From Amorphus sp040750475 (lineage in GTDB: Bacteria > Pseudomonadota > Alphaproteobacteria > Rhizobiales > Amorphaceae): a stretch of DNA of 64,000 nucleotides. The stretch is taken from positions 62,001-126,000 of the forward strand of contig NZ_JABJVY010000002.1 of assembly GCF_040750475.1 (NCBI RefSeq), given 5' to 3'. Positions 8,578-17,732 of this stretch are shown here, piece after piece. The notes beneath the pieces are model-generated. The model had not been told where the DNA came from. It saw nothing but the letters and a program-made list of their open reading frames with translations, and searched no databases. The position numbers and the translations under genes are program-made. Within the stretch, counting starts at the first letter, position 1, and each line of letters opens with the position of its first letter.

Positions 8578-9882
8578 CTACGACCCGGTCATCAGATCCG
8601 GCAGCCACATCGTCACTTGCGGGACCGAGAGCAGAAGTACGAGGAGGATCACTTCGACGAGCAGGAACCAAGATACGCCCTTGAAGATCGTGGTGAGTTT
8701 CACCCAATCCGGAGCGACGGACTTGGCCGCGAACACGTTCATCCCCACGGGCGGCGTGATCACTCCGATCTCGATGTACTTGACAATGATGATGCCTATC
8801 CAGACGAGGTCGAAGCCGCTCTTCTCGAATGTCGGCAGGAGTACCGCGACGGCCAGGAGCATGATCCCGAACGGATCGAGGATCATGCCCAATAGGAGGA
8901 AGAGCACCGACGCCCCGACGAGGAGCACGGGCTTGGAGACCCCCATCAGCTGGACGCCATCGGCAAGAGCTATGGGAAGGCCAGTGAGCGCCATCGTCCG
9001 CGTGAGCATCATGGCACCAATGGCGACCAGCAGGATGGAGGCCGTCTGCCGGGCGGCATCGGCGAAAGCGTTCCGATAGGCGCGCCAGTGTGCGCCCGGC
9101 CGGAACAGCGAAATGGCGATCACAGACAGTGTGCCGACGGCACCCGCCTGGCTGGGCGAGAACCAACCTCCATAGATGCCGCCGAGCACCACGACCGCGA
9201 CGAGCGGCAGCGCCGCAACCGAGGCGGAGATCGGTTCTTCACGAACCTCTTGCACGGGCGGCGGCGCCAATGCCGGGTTCAGCCTTGCGCGGATCGCGAT
9301 CATGATCGCGTAGCCGACCGCGGTCAGAAGGCCGGGGACGACGCCGGCGAAGAACAGGCGCACGACCGATTGCTCGGCGAGGATGCCGTAGACGATCAAC
9401 GGGATCGAGGGAGGGATCAGCGCGGCCAAGGTACCCGCACAGGCCGTCACGGCCGTTGCCAGACCCGGGTCGTAGCCGGCCTTTAGCATGCGGGGGGTCG
9501 CCAGCCGCCCTAATGCCACCGTCGTCGCCAGACTCGAGCCGGAGGCTGCCCCGAACGCCGCTCCGGCGAAGTTGGTCGCGATCGCCAGCCCCCCTGGGAT
9601 ACGGGCAAGCAGCCGGCTTGCAAGTGCAAACAGCGAATCCGTCATACCGGTCTGAACGATCAACGCCCCCATGACGAGGAACAGCGGCACTGCCGCATAT
9701 TCCCAGCTCGCCGCGAATTCGTGCGGGGTGCGCGTCATAAGGCTGATCGCCGCCGGCAGAGGCAGTACCGCTGCGGCACCACCGAACGCCGAGACGGCGA
9801 GTGCCAGACCCACGGGAAAGCGCAACAGGATGAGCGCGATCGCGCCCACGACGACCAGCACGCCGATGATACCGGGCGTCAT
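8578..9882 (-). CDS. dctM: TRAP transporter large permease (DctM family)
   Basis: The protein has 434 residues and is strongly hydrophobic with about 12 predicted membrane segments. TRAP-DctM signatures include FVMGALIVQTGM-like and GAASGSSLATTVALG segments, LIPPSIPLIVYG, and a C-terminal LGMILDPFGIMLLAV / ITPPVGMNVFA block. It is the sodium-coupled permease partner of the DctQ and DctP proteins encoded upstream on the same strand. Its ATG overlaps the dctQ stop by 4 bp. It is the last gene of the dgdA-containing cluster. Confidence 0.92.
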   Translation of the reverse strand: MTPGIIGVLVVVGAIALILLRFPVGLALAVSAFGGAAAVLPLPAAISLMTRTPHEFAASWEYAAVPLFLVMGALIVQTGMTDSLFALASRLLARIPGGLAIATNFAGAAFGAASGSSLATTVALGRLATPRMLKAGYDPGLATAVTACAGTLAALIPPSIPLIVYGILAEQSVVRLFFAGVVPGLLTAVGYAIMIAIRARLNPALAPPPVQEVREEPISASVAALPLVAVVVLGGIYGGWFSPSQAGAVGTLSVIAISLFRPGAHWRAYRNAFADAARQTASILLVAIGAMMLTRTMALTGLPIALADGVQLMGVSKPVLLVGASVLFLLLGMILDPFGIMLLAVAVLLPTFEKSGFDLVWIGIIIVKYIEIGVITPPVGMNVFAAKSVAPDWVKLTTIFKGVSWFLLVEVILLVLLLSVPQVTMWLPDLMTGS

Positions 9883-10346
9883 GGTCGCACCGCACGATGG
9901 AGTGAGGCCACGGCGAGCAGCGCGAAGGAAATTGGGATCACCGCCTTGCCCGGCCAGACCGGGATCTTATGAATGCCGATCATGATGTGTTCGCCGAGAT
10001 CGTAGGCGCGCACTGCCAAATCGAAGGTCTGCCAGGCTAGGGCGATGGCGACCAGCGCGACTGCGATCTGGACGACTGCGTCGAGCCGGCGCTGCGCTGC
10101 GTCCGACAAGAGATTGTTGATGACATCGACCCTGATCTCCGCGCGGGCGCGCTGGACAGCCGCAAGCGCCCCAAAGACGGCGAACGGCATGTAGAGGCCG
10201 CTGACGACCTCGGTGGTGCCGCGTAGCGGGCGCTCGAAGATGGCCAAGGCGACCACATCGAGCCCGATGTGAACGACCATCGCGCAGATGGCTGCACCGG
10301 CGAGGTATTCCCCGCCCCGGTAGAGCTGGGTCATGAAGGTCTGCAT
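9879..10346 (-). CDS. dctQ: TRAP transporter small permease (DctQ family)
   Basis: Four predicted membrane helices and the pattern YLAGAAICAMVVHIGLDVV...GTTEVVSGLYMPFAVFGALAA are typical of DctQ. It forms the membrane complex with DctM, whose start overlaps its stop (ATGA). The ATG at 10346 gives a normal 155-residue length. An ATG at 10385 with a very close AGGAG is an alternative that would add 13 residues. Confidence 0.88.
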   Translation of the reverse strand: MQTFMTQLYRGGEYLAGAAICAMVVHIGLDVVALAIFERPLRGTTEVVSGLYMPFAVFGALAAVQRARAEIRVDVINNLLSDAAQRRLDAVVQIAVALVAIALAWQTFDLAVRAYDLGEHIMIGIHKIPVWPGKAVIPISFALLAVASLHRAVRP

Positions 10347-10580
10347 GCCAATAGATCCAGAGGCTTCGGGCTCCGACTGCCCCATCGCTCCTGCGGGCAC
10401 CGTTCACGATGCTGCCGGCGGGTGCACTCCGAGCGCGATGGTTCCGAGAGTCACTCCCGATCGGGTGGCGACACCTGAGTGAGACGAGACGTGGCTCCCG
10501 ATTCAAAACCTTGAGAATGTCACGCTCAGATCGGACAGACCCGAACAGGCAATCTCGTCGGCTCGACGGGGCAGTCTTCG

Positions 10581-11687
10581 TCAGTAGGGGAACGCGCCGT
10601 AGACGCGCTCTTTCACGATCCTGGCGAAGGTGTCCGGGTCGCCCTTGAACTTTGGCAGCAGGTCTTCGTGCCAGACGCGGAACGTCTCGACGATCTCGTC
10701 AACGAGCGCGTCCGCGTTATCGATGCCGCGTGCCTCGGCGAGTTGCTTCAGCGCCCCCGGCTCGCTCGCCTGGAACATCGCCCAAGCCGCCGTCAGTGCT
10801 TCGCCTCCGTCGGAGAACGGCAGCTTCTGGGACAAGGCCGCCCGCGCCTCCTGATCCGGCTCGACGTAGGCGTTCGTCACATAGTCCCACATGATCTGCG
10901 GCATGGCGTCGATCATCGCCTGGCGATCGGTCCCGGCGAGCGACGCCCAGGCCGCGGCGTTGAACGCCAGCGGCACCGCGCCTGTGATGATCCCCTGAGG
11001 CAGGTCGATAACGCTTTTGACCGTGTCCTGCAGCCCGTAGCTCTTGATCCAGGAGACCGGAAGCAGACCGCAGTCGGCCTGCCCCAGCTGCAGCGCGCTC
11101 AGAAGGTCGACGACAGAGGATTGAACCGGCACACCGCCGACGGAGCTGATCCACCGCATTTCCGGCTGGCCGATGACTGCGACACGCAATCCTTCCACGT
11201 CGTCCAGACTCTCGACCGTGCGAGTGCATTGCAGCGTCAGCGGCGTCGCCGACTGGACCATCAAGGGCACCACGCCCTGCGCCTTCATGTCCGACGCACA
11301 GGTCTTACACTTGGCGAAGAACACCTCGTTCAGCGCTCCGATGGTCGCGTAGGGATCCGTGCCCAGTCCCGTGAGCTCTGCCATCAGAGAGGCGGTCGGC
11401 AGCTCAGACGGATGAAACTGGGTAAGGAAGAAGCCGGCATCGACGACATGATCGCGAATTCCGGGAAGGCCACCCGGCAGCGAGACGATCTGCCCGCCCA
11501 GAAACGGCGTGAACGTCGTCTTGCCGGCGGTCACCCCGCTCAGCGTATCGAGCATCGGCAACACGCCGAACTGATTGGCGGCCGAACGCTCCGGAACACC
11601 GGATCCGTAGGTCAGGTTGCCGGCGGCGGTCGGCGACGCAAGAAGGCTCGCGGCCGCGCAAGCGGCAAGAAAAGTGGCTGATTTCAT
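10581..11687 (-). CDS. TRAP transporter substrate-binding protein (DctP-like)
   Basis: The protein has 368 residues. An N-terminal Sec signal (MKSATFLAACAAASLLASPTAA) precedes a periplasmic binding domain with features of DctP/TAXI-like proteins, including a segment ending LPVSWIKSYGLQDTVKSV and a C-terminal domain rich in helices. The ATG at 11687 has GGGAACC upstream and places the signal peptide at the start. It lies between the M19 dipeptidase homologue and the small permease, so it should deliver the substrate processed by the cluster. The ligand cannot be read from sequence. Confidence 0.82.
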   Translation of the reverse strand: MKSATFLAACAAASLLASPTAAGNLTYGSGVPERSAANQFGVLPMLDTLSGVTAGKTTFTPFLGGQIVSLPGGLPGIRDHVVDAGFFLTQFHPSELPTASLMAELTGLGTDPYATIGALNEVFFAKCKTCASDMKAQGVVPLMVQSATPLTLQCTRTVESLDDVEGLRVAVIGQPEMRWISSVGGVPVQSSVVDLLSALQLGQADCGLLPVSWIKSYGLQDTVKSVIDLPQGIITGAVPLAFNAAAWASLAGTDRQAMIDAMPQIMWDYVTNAYVEPDQEARAALSQKLPFSDGGEALTAAWAMFQASEPGALKQLAEARGIDNADALVDEIVETFRVWHEDLLPKFKGDPDTFARIVKERVYGAFPY

Positions 11688-11775
11688 CGTAGGTTCCCGC
11701 TCGGTGACGTGGTTTTTGCTTTGTGTGGAAAGGTTGTGCCGGAGGACGCTGGAATGGCCACACGAGTGAACCGCT

Positions 11776-12936
11776 TCAGGTGACGCTGCTGCGGGCCTCG
11801 ACACGCTCCTGGAAGGCCAGCCGGCTGCCGCCGATCAACTGGCGGGTCTCGTTTTCCGAATATCCCGCCGCCAGGAGTCCCGCAGTAAGGTTCGGCCACT
11901 TCTCCCAAGCGTCAAACTCGGGCAGGCCGACGCCGAATTTCGGCGACGTGTCGGCCTTGAAGCCGAGCTTTCGAAAGTTCTCGGTGGCCGCCTCGATAAG
12001 CTCGGCGGGCAGGTCCGGCGTCCAGCCGCCCCAGTCGGTGGCGATGCCCACCCGCTCCGTCCCCAGGATCGACACCGCGTGCTCGATGTGACGAAGCATG
12101 GTCGCGAGCGTGGCATCCTCTCCGGGCGCCAGGAAATTTGGAACGGTGACGACGCCGAAAAAGCCGTTGACGTCGCGCAGCGCCTTCAAGACGTCGTCGG
12201 ATTTGGCGCGCGGATGCGCGGCCACCGCCGAACAGCAGGAATGAGTTACTGCGACCGGCCCCTCCGACACGGCGATCGCGTCCATGGTGGTCGCGTGGGA
12301 GCAATGGGAAACGTCAACGACGATCCCGAGTTCGTTCATGCGCCGGACCGCCGCCACTCCGAACTTGCTGAGTCCGCTCTGGTCGCGCTCCTCGCAGCCA
12401 TCTCCGATGAGATTGCGCGTGTTGTAGGTCAGCTGAGCGACGCGAACGCCCATACGGAACAAGAGGTCGAGACGATCGAGATCGGCGCCCAGCACGCCGC
12501 TATCCTGCAACACGAACAGGAGACCGATCTCGCCATCGGCACGCGCCTCTCGCAGCTCCTTGGTCGAGGCGCAGACTCGCATGTTGCCGATACGGGCACG
12601 ATGCAGCCAGTATCCGACGTCGTCGATGCACTCCTCCCAGGACTGCGGGGCAAGTGCGCGTCCGCCTAGCGTGACCTGCACCGCGTCGACGCCACTCGCC
12701 TCCCACGTGGATCCGACCAGACGAGACGTTTCCGGTGACGCCTCCAGTTCGTCGAGCCGGTCGCGCGTCATATCCCGCAGAATCCGCCCGACGGAGTGCT
12801 TGGCCGCCAACCCCGCCTCCATGACCCGGCGATGGCGTGCCGTCATCAGGATCGGCTCGCCACACGGCACGTAGTCGAAGACGAAGGCATCCTTCTGCAG
12901 CGCACTTGCGCTTTCCAACTGCGCTTCATAGCTCAT
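11776..12936 (-). CDS. M19-family (renal dipeptidase-like) hydrolase with altered metal site
   Basis: The protein has 386 residues. The second half has family features: VAQLTYNTRNLIGDGCEE, IVVDVSHCSHATTMDAI, PVAVTHSCCSA and IATDWGG, which supply the two histidine ligands and a substrate region. The N-terminal HxD pair of classical M19 enzymes is replaced by FVFDYVPCG, and the usual IEG glutamate position reads LQDSG. It may bind one metal or act on a non-peptide amide. It has no signal peptide, so a cytoplasmic role on the imported substrate is inferred. Its start overlaps the VOC gene by 11 bp. Confidence 0.82.
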   Translation of the reverse strand: MSYEAQLESASALQKDAFVFDYVPCGEPILMTARHRRVMEAGLAAKHSVGRILRDMTRDRLDELEASPETSRLVGSTWEASGVDAVQVTLGGRALAPQSWEECIDDVGYWLHRARIGNMRVCASTKELREARADGEIGLLFVLQDSGVLGADLDRLDLLFRMGVRVAQLTYNTRNLIGDGCEERDQSGLSKFGVAAVRRMNELGIVVDVSHCSHATTMDAIAVSEGPVAVTHSCCSAVAAHPRAKSDDVLKALRDVNGFFGVVTVPNFLAPGEDATLATMLRHIEHAVSILGTERVGIATDWGGWTPDLPAELIEAATENFRKLGFKADTSPKFGVGLPEFDAWEKWPNLTAGLLAAGYSENETRQLIGGSRLAFQERVEARSSVT

Positions 12937-13843
12937 TGCCAGTCCCCCGCTCGGTCGCTTCGCAATGTGTCTCCGACGCCTGCACGAATTCGATCATCAT
13001 CCCGCAGGCATCCTCCGCCCGGACCACCACGCGACCGGGTCGGCAAATCGGCGAGATCGAATTGGCGCGAAGCAGGCGCTCGGTGTGGGTGAGATCCACC
13101 ACCGCGATCTGCAGCCCGACGAGCGTCGAAGCGTCGGCGGGTAGGGGAACCGCTCCTTCGAACCGGTGAGCCGACAGACCGGGGTCGGACACGTCGAGGA
13201 CCACGTCGCGCGGCGTGATGGTGAACGACCCGTCCGCCGACCTCCGCGCAACACACGCGTAAACGGTCTCGAGTTTCGCCACCTCCTCGGCGAGGCGGCC
13301 CTCGGGGCAGACCGCATAAACGCGCCTGATATTGAGCGCGCCATTGTCGTGATGCTGGAATTTCGGCTGTGTGTACTGGGACAGCGAATTCGGCTTGTAG
13401 GCGTTCATGAAGAAGGGCAGCGCGCCGCGCTGCGGGATCAGCACGGTGAAGCGGACGTCTTCGATGAGACCGTCGTCGGACACCCATTCCCGTTCGACGT
13501 GCCAGGTGTCGCCGATCGGCGCTTCGGCATAGGCGAAGGCCCGTGTGGCACTCTCGATGTCGTCGCAGACGTGCACGATCATCTTCAGGCCGTCCGGGCC
13601 CGACAGGATCTCCTGCATCAACGCCGGCACCCGCGTACGGTCGTTGATCGTCATAAGCTCGAAGAAGTTGGCGCTGCCGGCGCGGATCGGCGTTAGCTGT
13701 GCCAAGCGGTTCGACATGCCGCCGATTTCGCTCTCCGGCGTCAGGCGAAAGCCCAGCCTGGACATCGCGGTAACGGCGGCCGGCATGTCCGAAACGGTGC
13801 ACATCAAATGATCAATCTCGACGAGTCCGGATCGGGTCGGCAT
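12926..13843 (-). CDS. VOC/glyoxalase-like domain protein
   Basis: The protein has 305 residues. The N-terminus reads GLVEIDHLMCTVSDMPAAV followed by LGFRLTPES, the first beta-alpha-beta of a vicinal-oxygen-chelate domain of the glyoxalase-like type; a second half contains LVGLQIAVVDL. VOC enzymes include isomerases, dioxygenases and lyases; the reaction here is unknown. The ATG at 13843 has AGGA at a good distance, whereas the open frame extends further upstream. It sits between dgdA and the M19 homologue in one apparent operon. Confidence 0.75.
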   Translation of the reverse strand: MPTRSGLVEIDHLMCTVSDMPAAVTAMSRLGFRLTPESEIGGMSNRLAQLTPIRAGSANFFELMTINDRTRVPALMQEILSGPDGLKMIVHVCDDIESATRAFAYAEAPIGDTWHVEREWVSDDGLIEDVRFTVLIPQRGALPFFMNAYKPNSLSQYTQPKFQHHDNGALNIRRVYAVCPEGRLAEEVAKLETVYACVARRSADGSFTITPRDVVLDVSDPGLSAHRFEGAVPLPADASTLVGLQIAVVDLTHTERLLRANSISPICRPGRVVVRAEDACGMMIEFVQASETHCEATERGTGNEL

Positions 13844-13907
13844 GTTTCGTCCTGTCATTTCGAGAGATTGCGCGTCGATCAAAGTTTCCACCTGATCGGC
13901 ACGGACC

Positions 13908-15212
13908 CTAGGCAAGCGCCGCTTCGATGGACGCTCCGAGGATCTGCACGCCGGTCTCGATCTCCTCGTCGGAGATCGTCATCGGCGGCGCGAGCCGAAA
14001 CACACTGCCCATGCTCGGCAGCTTCACGATGTTCATGCTCAGTCCGCGAGCCATCGCCTCTCGGCTGATCCTGGCACCTAGCTCGTGGTCTGGCGTCCGG
14101 CTCTGCCGGTCCGTGACCACTTCCAGGCCGACCATAAGCCCACGCCCGCGGACGTCCCCGACGCAGTCGAAGCGTTGCTGTAGAACCTGCAGCCTCTGCT
14201 TCAGCTTCGCGCCGGCGCGCGCCGACCGCTCGAGGAGGCCTTCGTCCTCGACGACGTCCAGCACCGTCAGTCCGATCGCAGCCGGAAGCGGATCTGAGAC
14301 GTGCGTCGTGTAGAAGAGGAAGCCGTGTGCGTGCGCATCATCCTCGATCTCAGCCGTTGTCATGACGGCCGCCAGCGGAAGTCCCGCGCCGAGCGTCTTG
14401 GAGAGCGTCAGGATGTCGGGCATGATACCGTCTCGTTGGAAGGCGAACATGGTCCCCGTCCGGCCGATGCCGGTCTGGGCCTCGTCGAGGATCAACAACA
14501 TTTCGCGCTCTTCGCACTTTTGCTTCAGCGCGGCGAGATAGCCCGGCGGCAGGTCGAGAATACCGCCTGCCGACAGGATCGGTTCGGCTATGAACGCGGC
14601 CAGACTGCCGGTCGACTGGCTGTCCACCAACGCGAATGCGTCGTCGAGTTCGCTCTGCCAGTCCAGACTGCCGTCGGCATGAGTGAAGCGCGGACGGTAG
14701 GGATTCGGAGCGGGGATCGCGAATGACCCCGCAGCGGCCGGGCCATAGCCGTGACGGTTGGCGCTATAGGTGGCTGAGGAGGCGGCTGCGGTCATGCCAT
14801 GCCAGCTCTTGGAAAAGGCCACCACTTCGTGCTTGCCTGTCACGAGCTTGGCCATGCGGATGGCCGCTTCATTCGTTTCCGCCCCGGTGGACAGTAAGAG
14901 CACGCGATCCAGACCCGGGGCCTTGGAGGCCAGCCGTTCTGCCAAATCCACTACCGGATGCGACAACATTCCGCTGAAAAGATGATCGAGCTTACCAATC
15001 TGTGTGCGGACCGTCTCGACGATCCGCGGGTGCGAATGTCCAAGCACCGCGCTCATCTGGCCTGAGGTGAAATCAAGAATTGCCTGGCCATCAGCATCGT
15101 AGAGATAGCTTCCCTCGGCCCGCTCGATGATCTTGGGCTCGAAGCTGCCGCCGTAGCGGATAAGATGCTTGGCTGCCCTTGCCCAGAAATCCGGCTCATC
15201 ATTGTGCGACAC
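13908..15212 (-). CDS. dgdA: 2,2-dialkylglycine decarboxylase
   Basis: This 434-residue class III PLP aminotransferase matches dialkylglycine decarboxylase of Burkholderia cepacia along its whole length as I recall it. Matching stretches include RYGGSFEPKIIERA, DFTSGQMSAVLGHSHP, LDHLFSGMLS, EPILSAGGI, LILDEAQTGIGRTGT and ILTLSKTLGAG, the last carrying the PLP lysine. The enzyme decarboxylates dialkylglycines such as 2-aminoisobutyrate and transaminates with pyruvate. It is the first gene of a minus-strand cluster with VOC, M19 and TRAP genes. It is divergent from a LysR gene across a palindrome, resembling the known dgdA-dgdR arrangement. Confidence 0.9.
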   Translation of the reverse strand: MSHNDEPDFWARAAKHLIRYGGSFEPKIIERAEGSYLYDADGQAILDFTSGQMSAVLGHSHPRIVETVRTQIGKLDHLFSGMLSHPVVDLAERLASKAPGLDRVLLLSTGAETNEAAIRMAKLVTGKHEVVAFSKSWHGMTAAASSATYSANRHGYGPAAAGSFAIPAPNPYRPRFTHADGSLDWQSELDDAFALVDSQSTGSLAAFIAEPILSAGGILDLPPGYLAALKQKCEEREMLLILDEAQTGIGRTGTMFAFQRDGIMPDILTLSKTLGAGLPLAAVMTTAEIEDDAHAHGFLFYTTHVSDPLPAAIGLTVLDVVEDEGLLERSARAGAKLKQRLQVLQQRFDCVGDVRGRGLMVGLEVVTDRQSRTPDHELGARISREAMARGLSMNIVKLPSMGSVFRLAPPMTISDEEIETGVQILGASIEAALA

Positions 15213-15267
15213 GCGAAACCTCGTTTGCTTTTTTCTTGAGCAAGCCTATTCACGCCGCTAACTTCAG

Positions 15268-15291
15268 CCAAATTCATAATTATCAATTTGG
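15268..15291. promoter_or_regulatory. 24-bp palindromic operator between dgdA and the LysR gene
   Basis: Arms CCAAATT and AATTTGG flank a central ATAATTAT; only one base pair breaks the symmetry. It lies in the 96-bp divergent region, 56 bp from dgdA and 17 bp before the LysR ATG. It is AT-rich in a GC-rich region, so it probably also contains promoter elements. Control of both genes by the LysR protein is inferred from position. Confidence 0.7.
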
Positions 15292-15308
15292 ATATCAGCA
15301 GGATTGAT

Positions 15309-16163
15309 ATGTCGATTTCGCTGGACCTCTCCTTGCTGCGCAGCCTCGTCGCCGTCTCGCGCATGGGATCCATCAGCGCGGCGGCGCTTCAGGTCGGTCG
15401 GACGCAGTCGGCGGTCAGCATGCAGATGCACCGCCTGGAGGAGAGCCTCGGCCAGCCCATCCTGCACCGTACCGGAAACGGCGTGAGGCTGACGACGACA
15501 GGCGAGCGCCTACTCGTGCACGCCGAACGGATCCTCGGGGCACACGACGAAGCTGTGGCCGAGATTTCCGGGACGGGACTTTACGGCTCGATCAGCTTCG
15601 GCTGTCCCGAAGACTATCTAACGGCGTTTCTGCCGGACATCTTGAAAGGTTTTAGTGCGCGGCATCCGGCTGTTGAGATCGAGGTGGTCTGCGCACCGAC
15701 GGTCGAGCTGCGCCCGATGTTGCATCGCCGACAGATTGATCTCGCCTTGATCTCGCTGCCTGCTGCGTCCAACGGGACCGACATTCTCCGCCCGGAGAGT
15801 TTCGTCTGGATTGCGAGCAGTCCGCAGCCGTCCATCCTGCAGCAGCAGGTGATACCGCTGGCGCTTTCCGCATCCAACACGCTGGATCACAGGGCGGCCT
15901 GCAACGCCATGGACCGGCTGCAAATGCCCTACAGGATCTCGTTCGCGAGCAACAGTCTGGCGGGACTACTCGCGGTCGCGCGGTCTGGCCAGGCCATCAG
16001 TGTCATTACACGAACGGCGACACCGCCGGATTTGTTCATCCTGGATGATCCCATGCCTGTACTTCCAAGCATTGAGATTGCCTTGTCATATGCTTCAGGC
16101 AGCCAATCTGCGACTGTACGCACCTTCGGCGACTATATCCACGAACAGATTCGGGTGCATTGA
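15309..16163 (+). CDS. LysR-family regulator, DgdR-like by position
   Basis: The protein has 284 residues. A LysR winged helix-turn-helix at residues ~1-60 (LDLSLLRSLVAVSRMGSISA, QVGRTQSAVSMQMHRLEESL) is followed by a substrate-binding-like domain. The ATG at 15309 has AGGA at 15300; an in-frame TTG at 15288 lies inside the palindrome and was rejected. Divergent placement from dgdA matches DgdR, which represses dgdA in Burkholderia. That it does the same here is inference. Confidence 0.85.
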   Translation: MSISLDLSLLRSLVAVSRMGSISAAALQVGRTQSAVSMQMHRLEESLGQPILHRTGNGVRLTTTGERLLVHAERILGAHDEAVAEISGTGLYGSISFGCPEDYLTAFLPDILKGFSARHPAVEIEVVCAPTVELRPMLHRRQIDLALISLPAASNGTDILRPESFVWIASSPQPSILQQQVIPLALSASNTLDHRAACNAMDRLQMPYRISFASNSLAGLLAVARSGQAISVITRTATPPDLFILDDPMPVLPSIEIALSYASGSQSATVRTFGDYIHEQIRVH

Positions 16164-16466
16164 TAGAGCATTGTAGGAGTATTTTGGTTTTGTGATCGAA
16201 ATATATTCGGGTATTTTGCCTGGCCTGTGGGTTATGTCCCTTTGCATCAAGATCGAAGTCATCTCCACCGCCTGAGCAAATTTTCTTTGTGTCGCGCTTT
16301 AAACAGGCATTTCCTCAAAGATGAGAAATTTCATTTCATCGAATATGAAAAAGGTCCCTATCCCGCGGTTCGGCTTAGGAGTGTGCGGGCTCTTCCCTCG
16401 CGCTGCGGTTTGCCCTTAAAAAGAGCTGCGACGAGGAACGGTCTTCAATTAGGAATTGCTGAGGGC
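16164..16466. other. AT-rich intergenic stretch upstream of the TetR gene
   Basis: About 300 bp with lower GC than its surroundings. It probably carries the tetR promoter. The open frame running through it has unusual composition and lacks family features, so no gene is called. Confidence 0.4.
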
Positions 16467-17147
16467 ATGCAGGTCAATTCCGCCGCTGCCAAGCGACGCC
16501 GAACACAGGCAGAACGACGCGCCCAGACAAAGGCGATGGTCATGGATGCCGCGCTGGATCTGCTGATTACGGAAGGATACTCGCGCTTCAGCGCGAGTGG
16601 TGTCGCGGCGCGGGCAGGAGTCTCGCGGGGAGCTTTGGAGCACTATTATCCCCGCAAGATCGACCTTGTCGCCGCGGCAACGCAACAGGCGATGGATCAG
16701 GCGATCGACCATGCCGAAAGTCTGGCGCGCACAGCGAAAGCCTCCGTCCAGCCAGTCGATCGCTTCCTGCAGTCTTCGGAAGAATTCTTCTTCATGCCAG
16801 CCTATATGGCGATGACTGAGGTGTTGATCGCGGCGCGCGCCGACAAGGATCTTGCCTGTATCGTCTATCCGATCATCAAGGAAACGCGCGGCATACTTGA
16901 TGGTATTTGGACAGAAACGCTCGTAGAGTCTGGGTATTCGAGAGACGAAGTACGGCGGTTTGTCGAATTGTCGCACTACATGCTCCGGGGGCTTTTCTAC
17001 GTCACGTCATGGACCCCCTATGACGTAGATCGCGAGGAGGTCATCCGCACTTGGCGTGCATTGGCTCCCCTCGTGCTTCGGCCGCACGATAACGGCTGCA
17101 CGTCCGAAAATGCGCGGCCAACACCTCTTCGATCGGCCGGTCGATAG
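16467..17147 (+). CDS. TetR-family transcriptional regulator
   Basis: The protein has 226 residues. A TetR DNA-binding domain at residues ~15-65 contains MVMDAALDLLITEGYSRFSA and VAARAGVSRGALEHYYPRK, followed by a helical ligand domain. The ATG at 16467 begins just before a basic stretch (AAKRRRTQAERRAQTK), usual for the family. It stands immediately upstream of the TRAP and demethylase genes in the same direction and is the natural candidate to sense their substrate. Confidence 0.88.
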   Translation: MQVNSAAAKRRRTQAERRAQTKAMVMDAALDLLITEGYSRFSASGVAARAGVSRGALEHYYPRKIDLVAAATQQAMDQAIDHAESLARTAKASVQPVDRFLQSSEEFFFMPAYMAMTEVLIAARADKDLACIVYPIIKETRGILDGIWTETLVESGYSRDEVRRFVELSHYMLRGLFYVTSWTPYDVDREEVIRTWRALAPLVLRPHDNGCTSENARPTPLRSAGR

Positions 17148-17732
17148 CTGCAGCCTCTCTTCCACCGCGGGAGGGTCGCCCTTCGGTGCGGTCGCCGATT
17201 GCGGTGAGGGGCCTTCGCCGAAGGTCATCGTCTCAGCAGCAACCTGACGACTGGCAGCGGTGAGCCCGTATGACGTCCGTAATGCGCATCTGACCGATTC
17301 TAGCGCCGATCAACGGCCAAGCCGTTCCCCCCCCCTCTCTCCGGCGGACGGGTTCAGAAACTGCCAACGGCGAAAAGCAACGCTCGATCCCGTTGCATGG
17401 ACTGCGCTCTCGCCAGCCCGTCCGACGAAGCCTGATCTCTTGCAGTGGCCGAGGTTCGCTTTCCTCGCCGACGCCGGAAACCGGCTTGCGACGGGAGAGT
17501 CGGTGGGCTTTCGCAGTAGCGGCCAAATAAAATTTACAAGGAGTAATGCTTGTAAGTTGACGTGGACCCCATTTTGGATATCCTCCCCCCTCATCGAAAT
17601 GGTGGCGAAGGCCCGGGCAAAGACTGGGTATCGCAGAGACAAAAAAGGTCAAAAGACCTGACCGAACACTCAGGCGGAGAACAAATCTGTCCATCGCTCG
17701 GTGTTTGGAACAACAAAGAAGGGAGGCATAAA
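17148..17732. other. Long intergenic region before the second TRAP operon
   Basis: This stretch of 585 bp has no frame with family resemblance. It contains an AGGTC-AAAA-GACCT inverted repeat at 17646-17659, listed separately, and a short stretch around 17555 that could be an old insertion end. It probably carries the TRAP promoter. Confidence 0.4.
17646..17659. promoter_or_regulatory. Inverted repeat AGGTC-N4-GACCT upstream of dctP
   Basis: A perfect 5-bp inverted repeat with an AAAA spacer lies 73 bp before the dctP start. It could be an operator for the TetR regulator encoded upstream. No binding evidence is available, and the arms are short. Confidence 0.4.
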
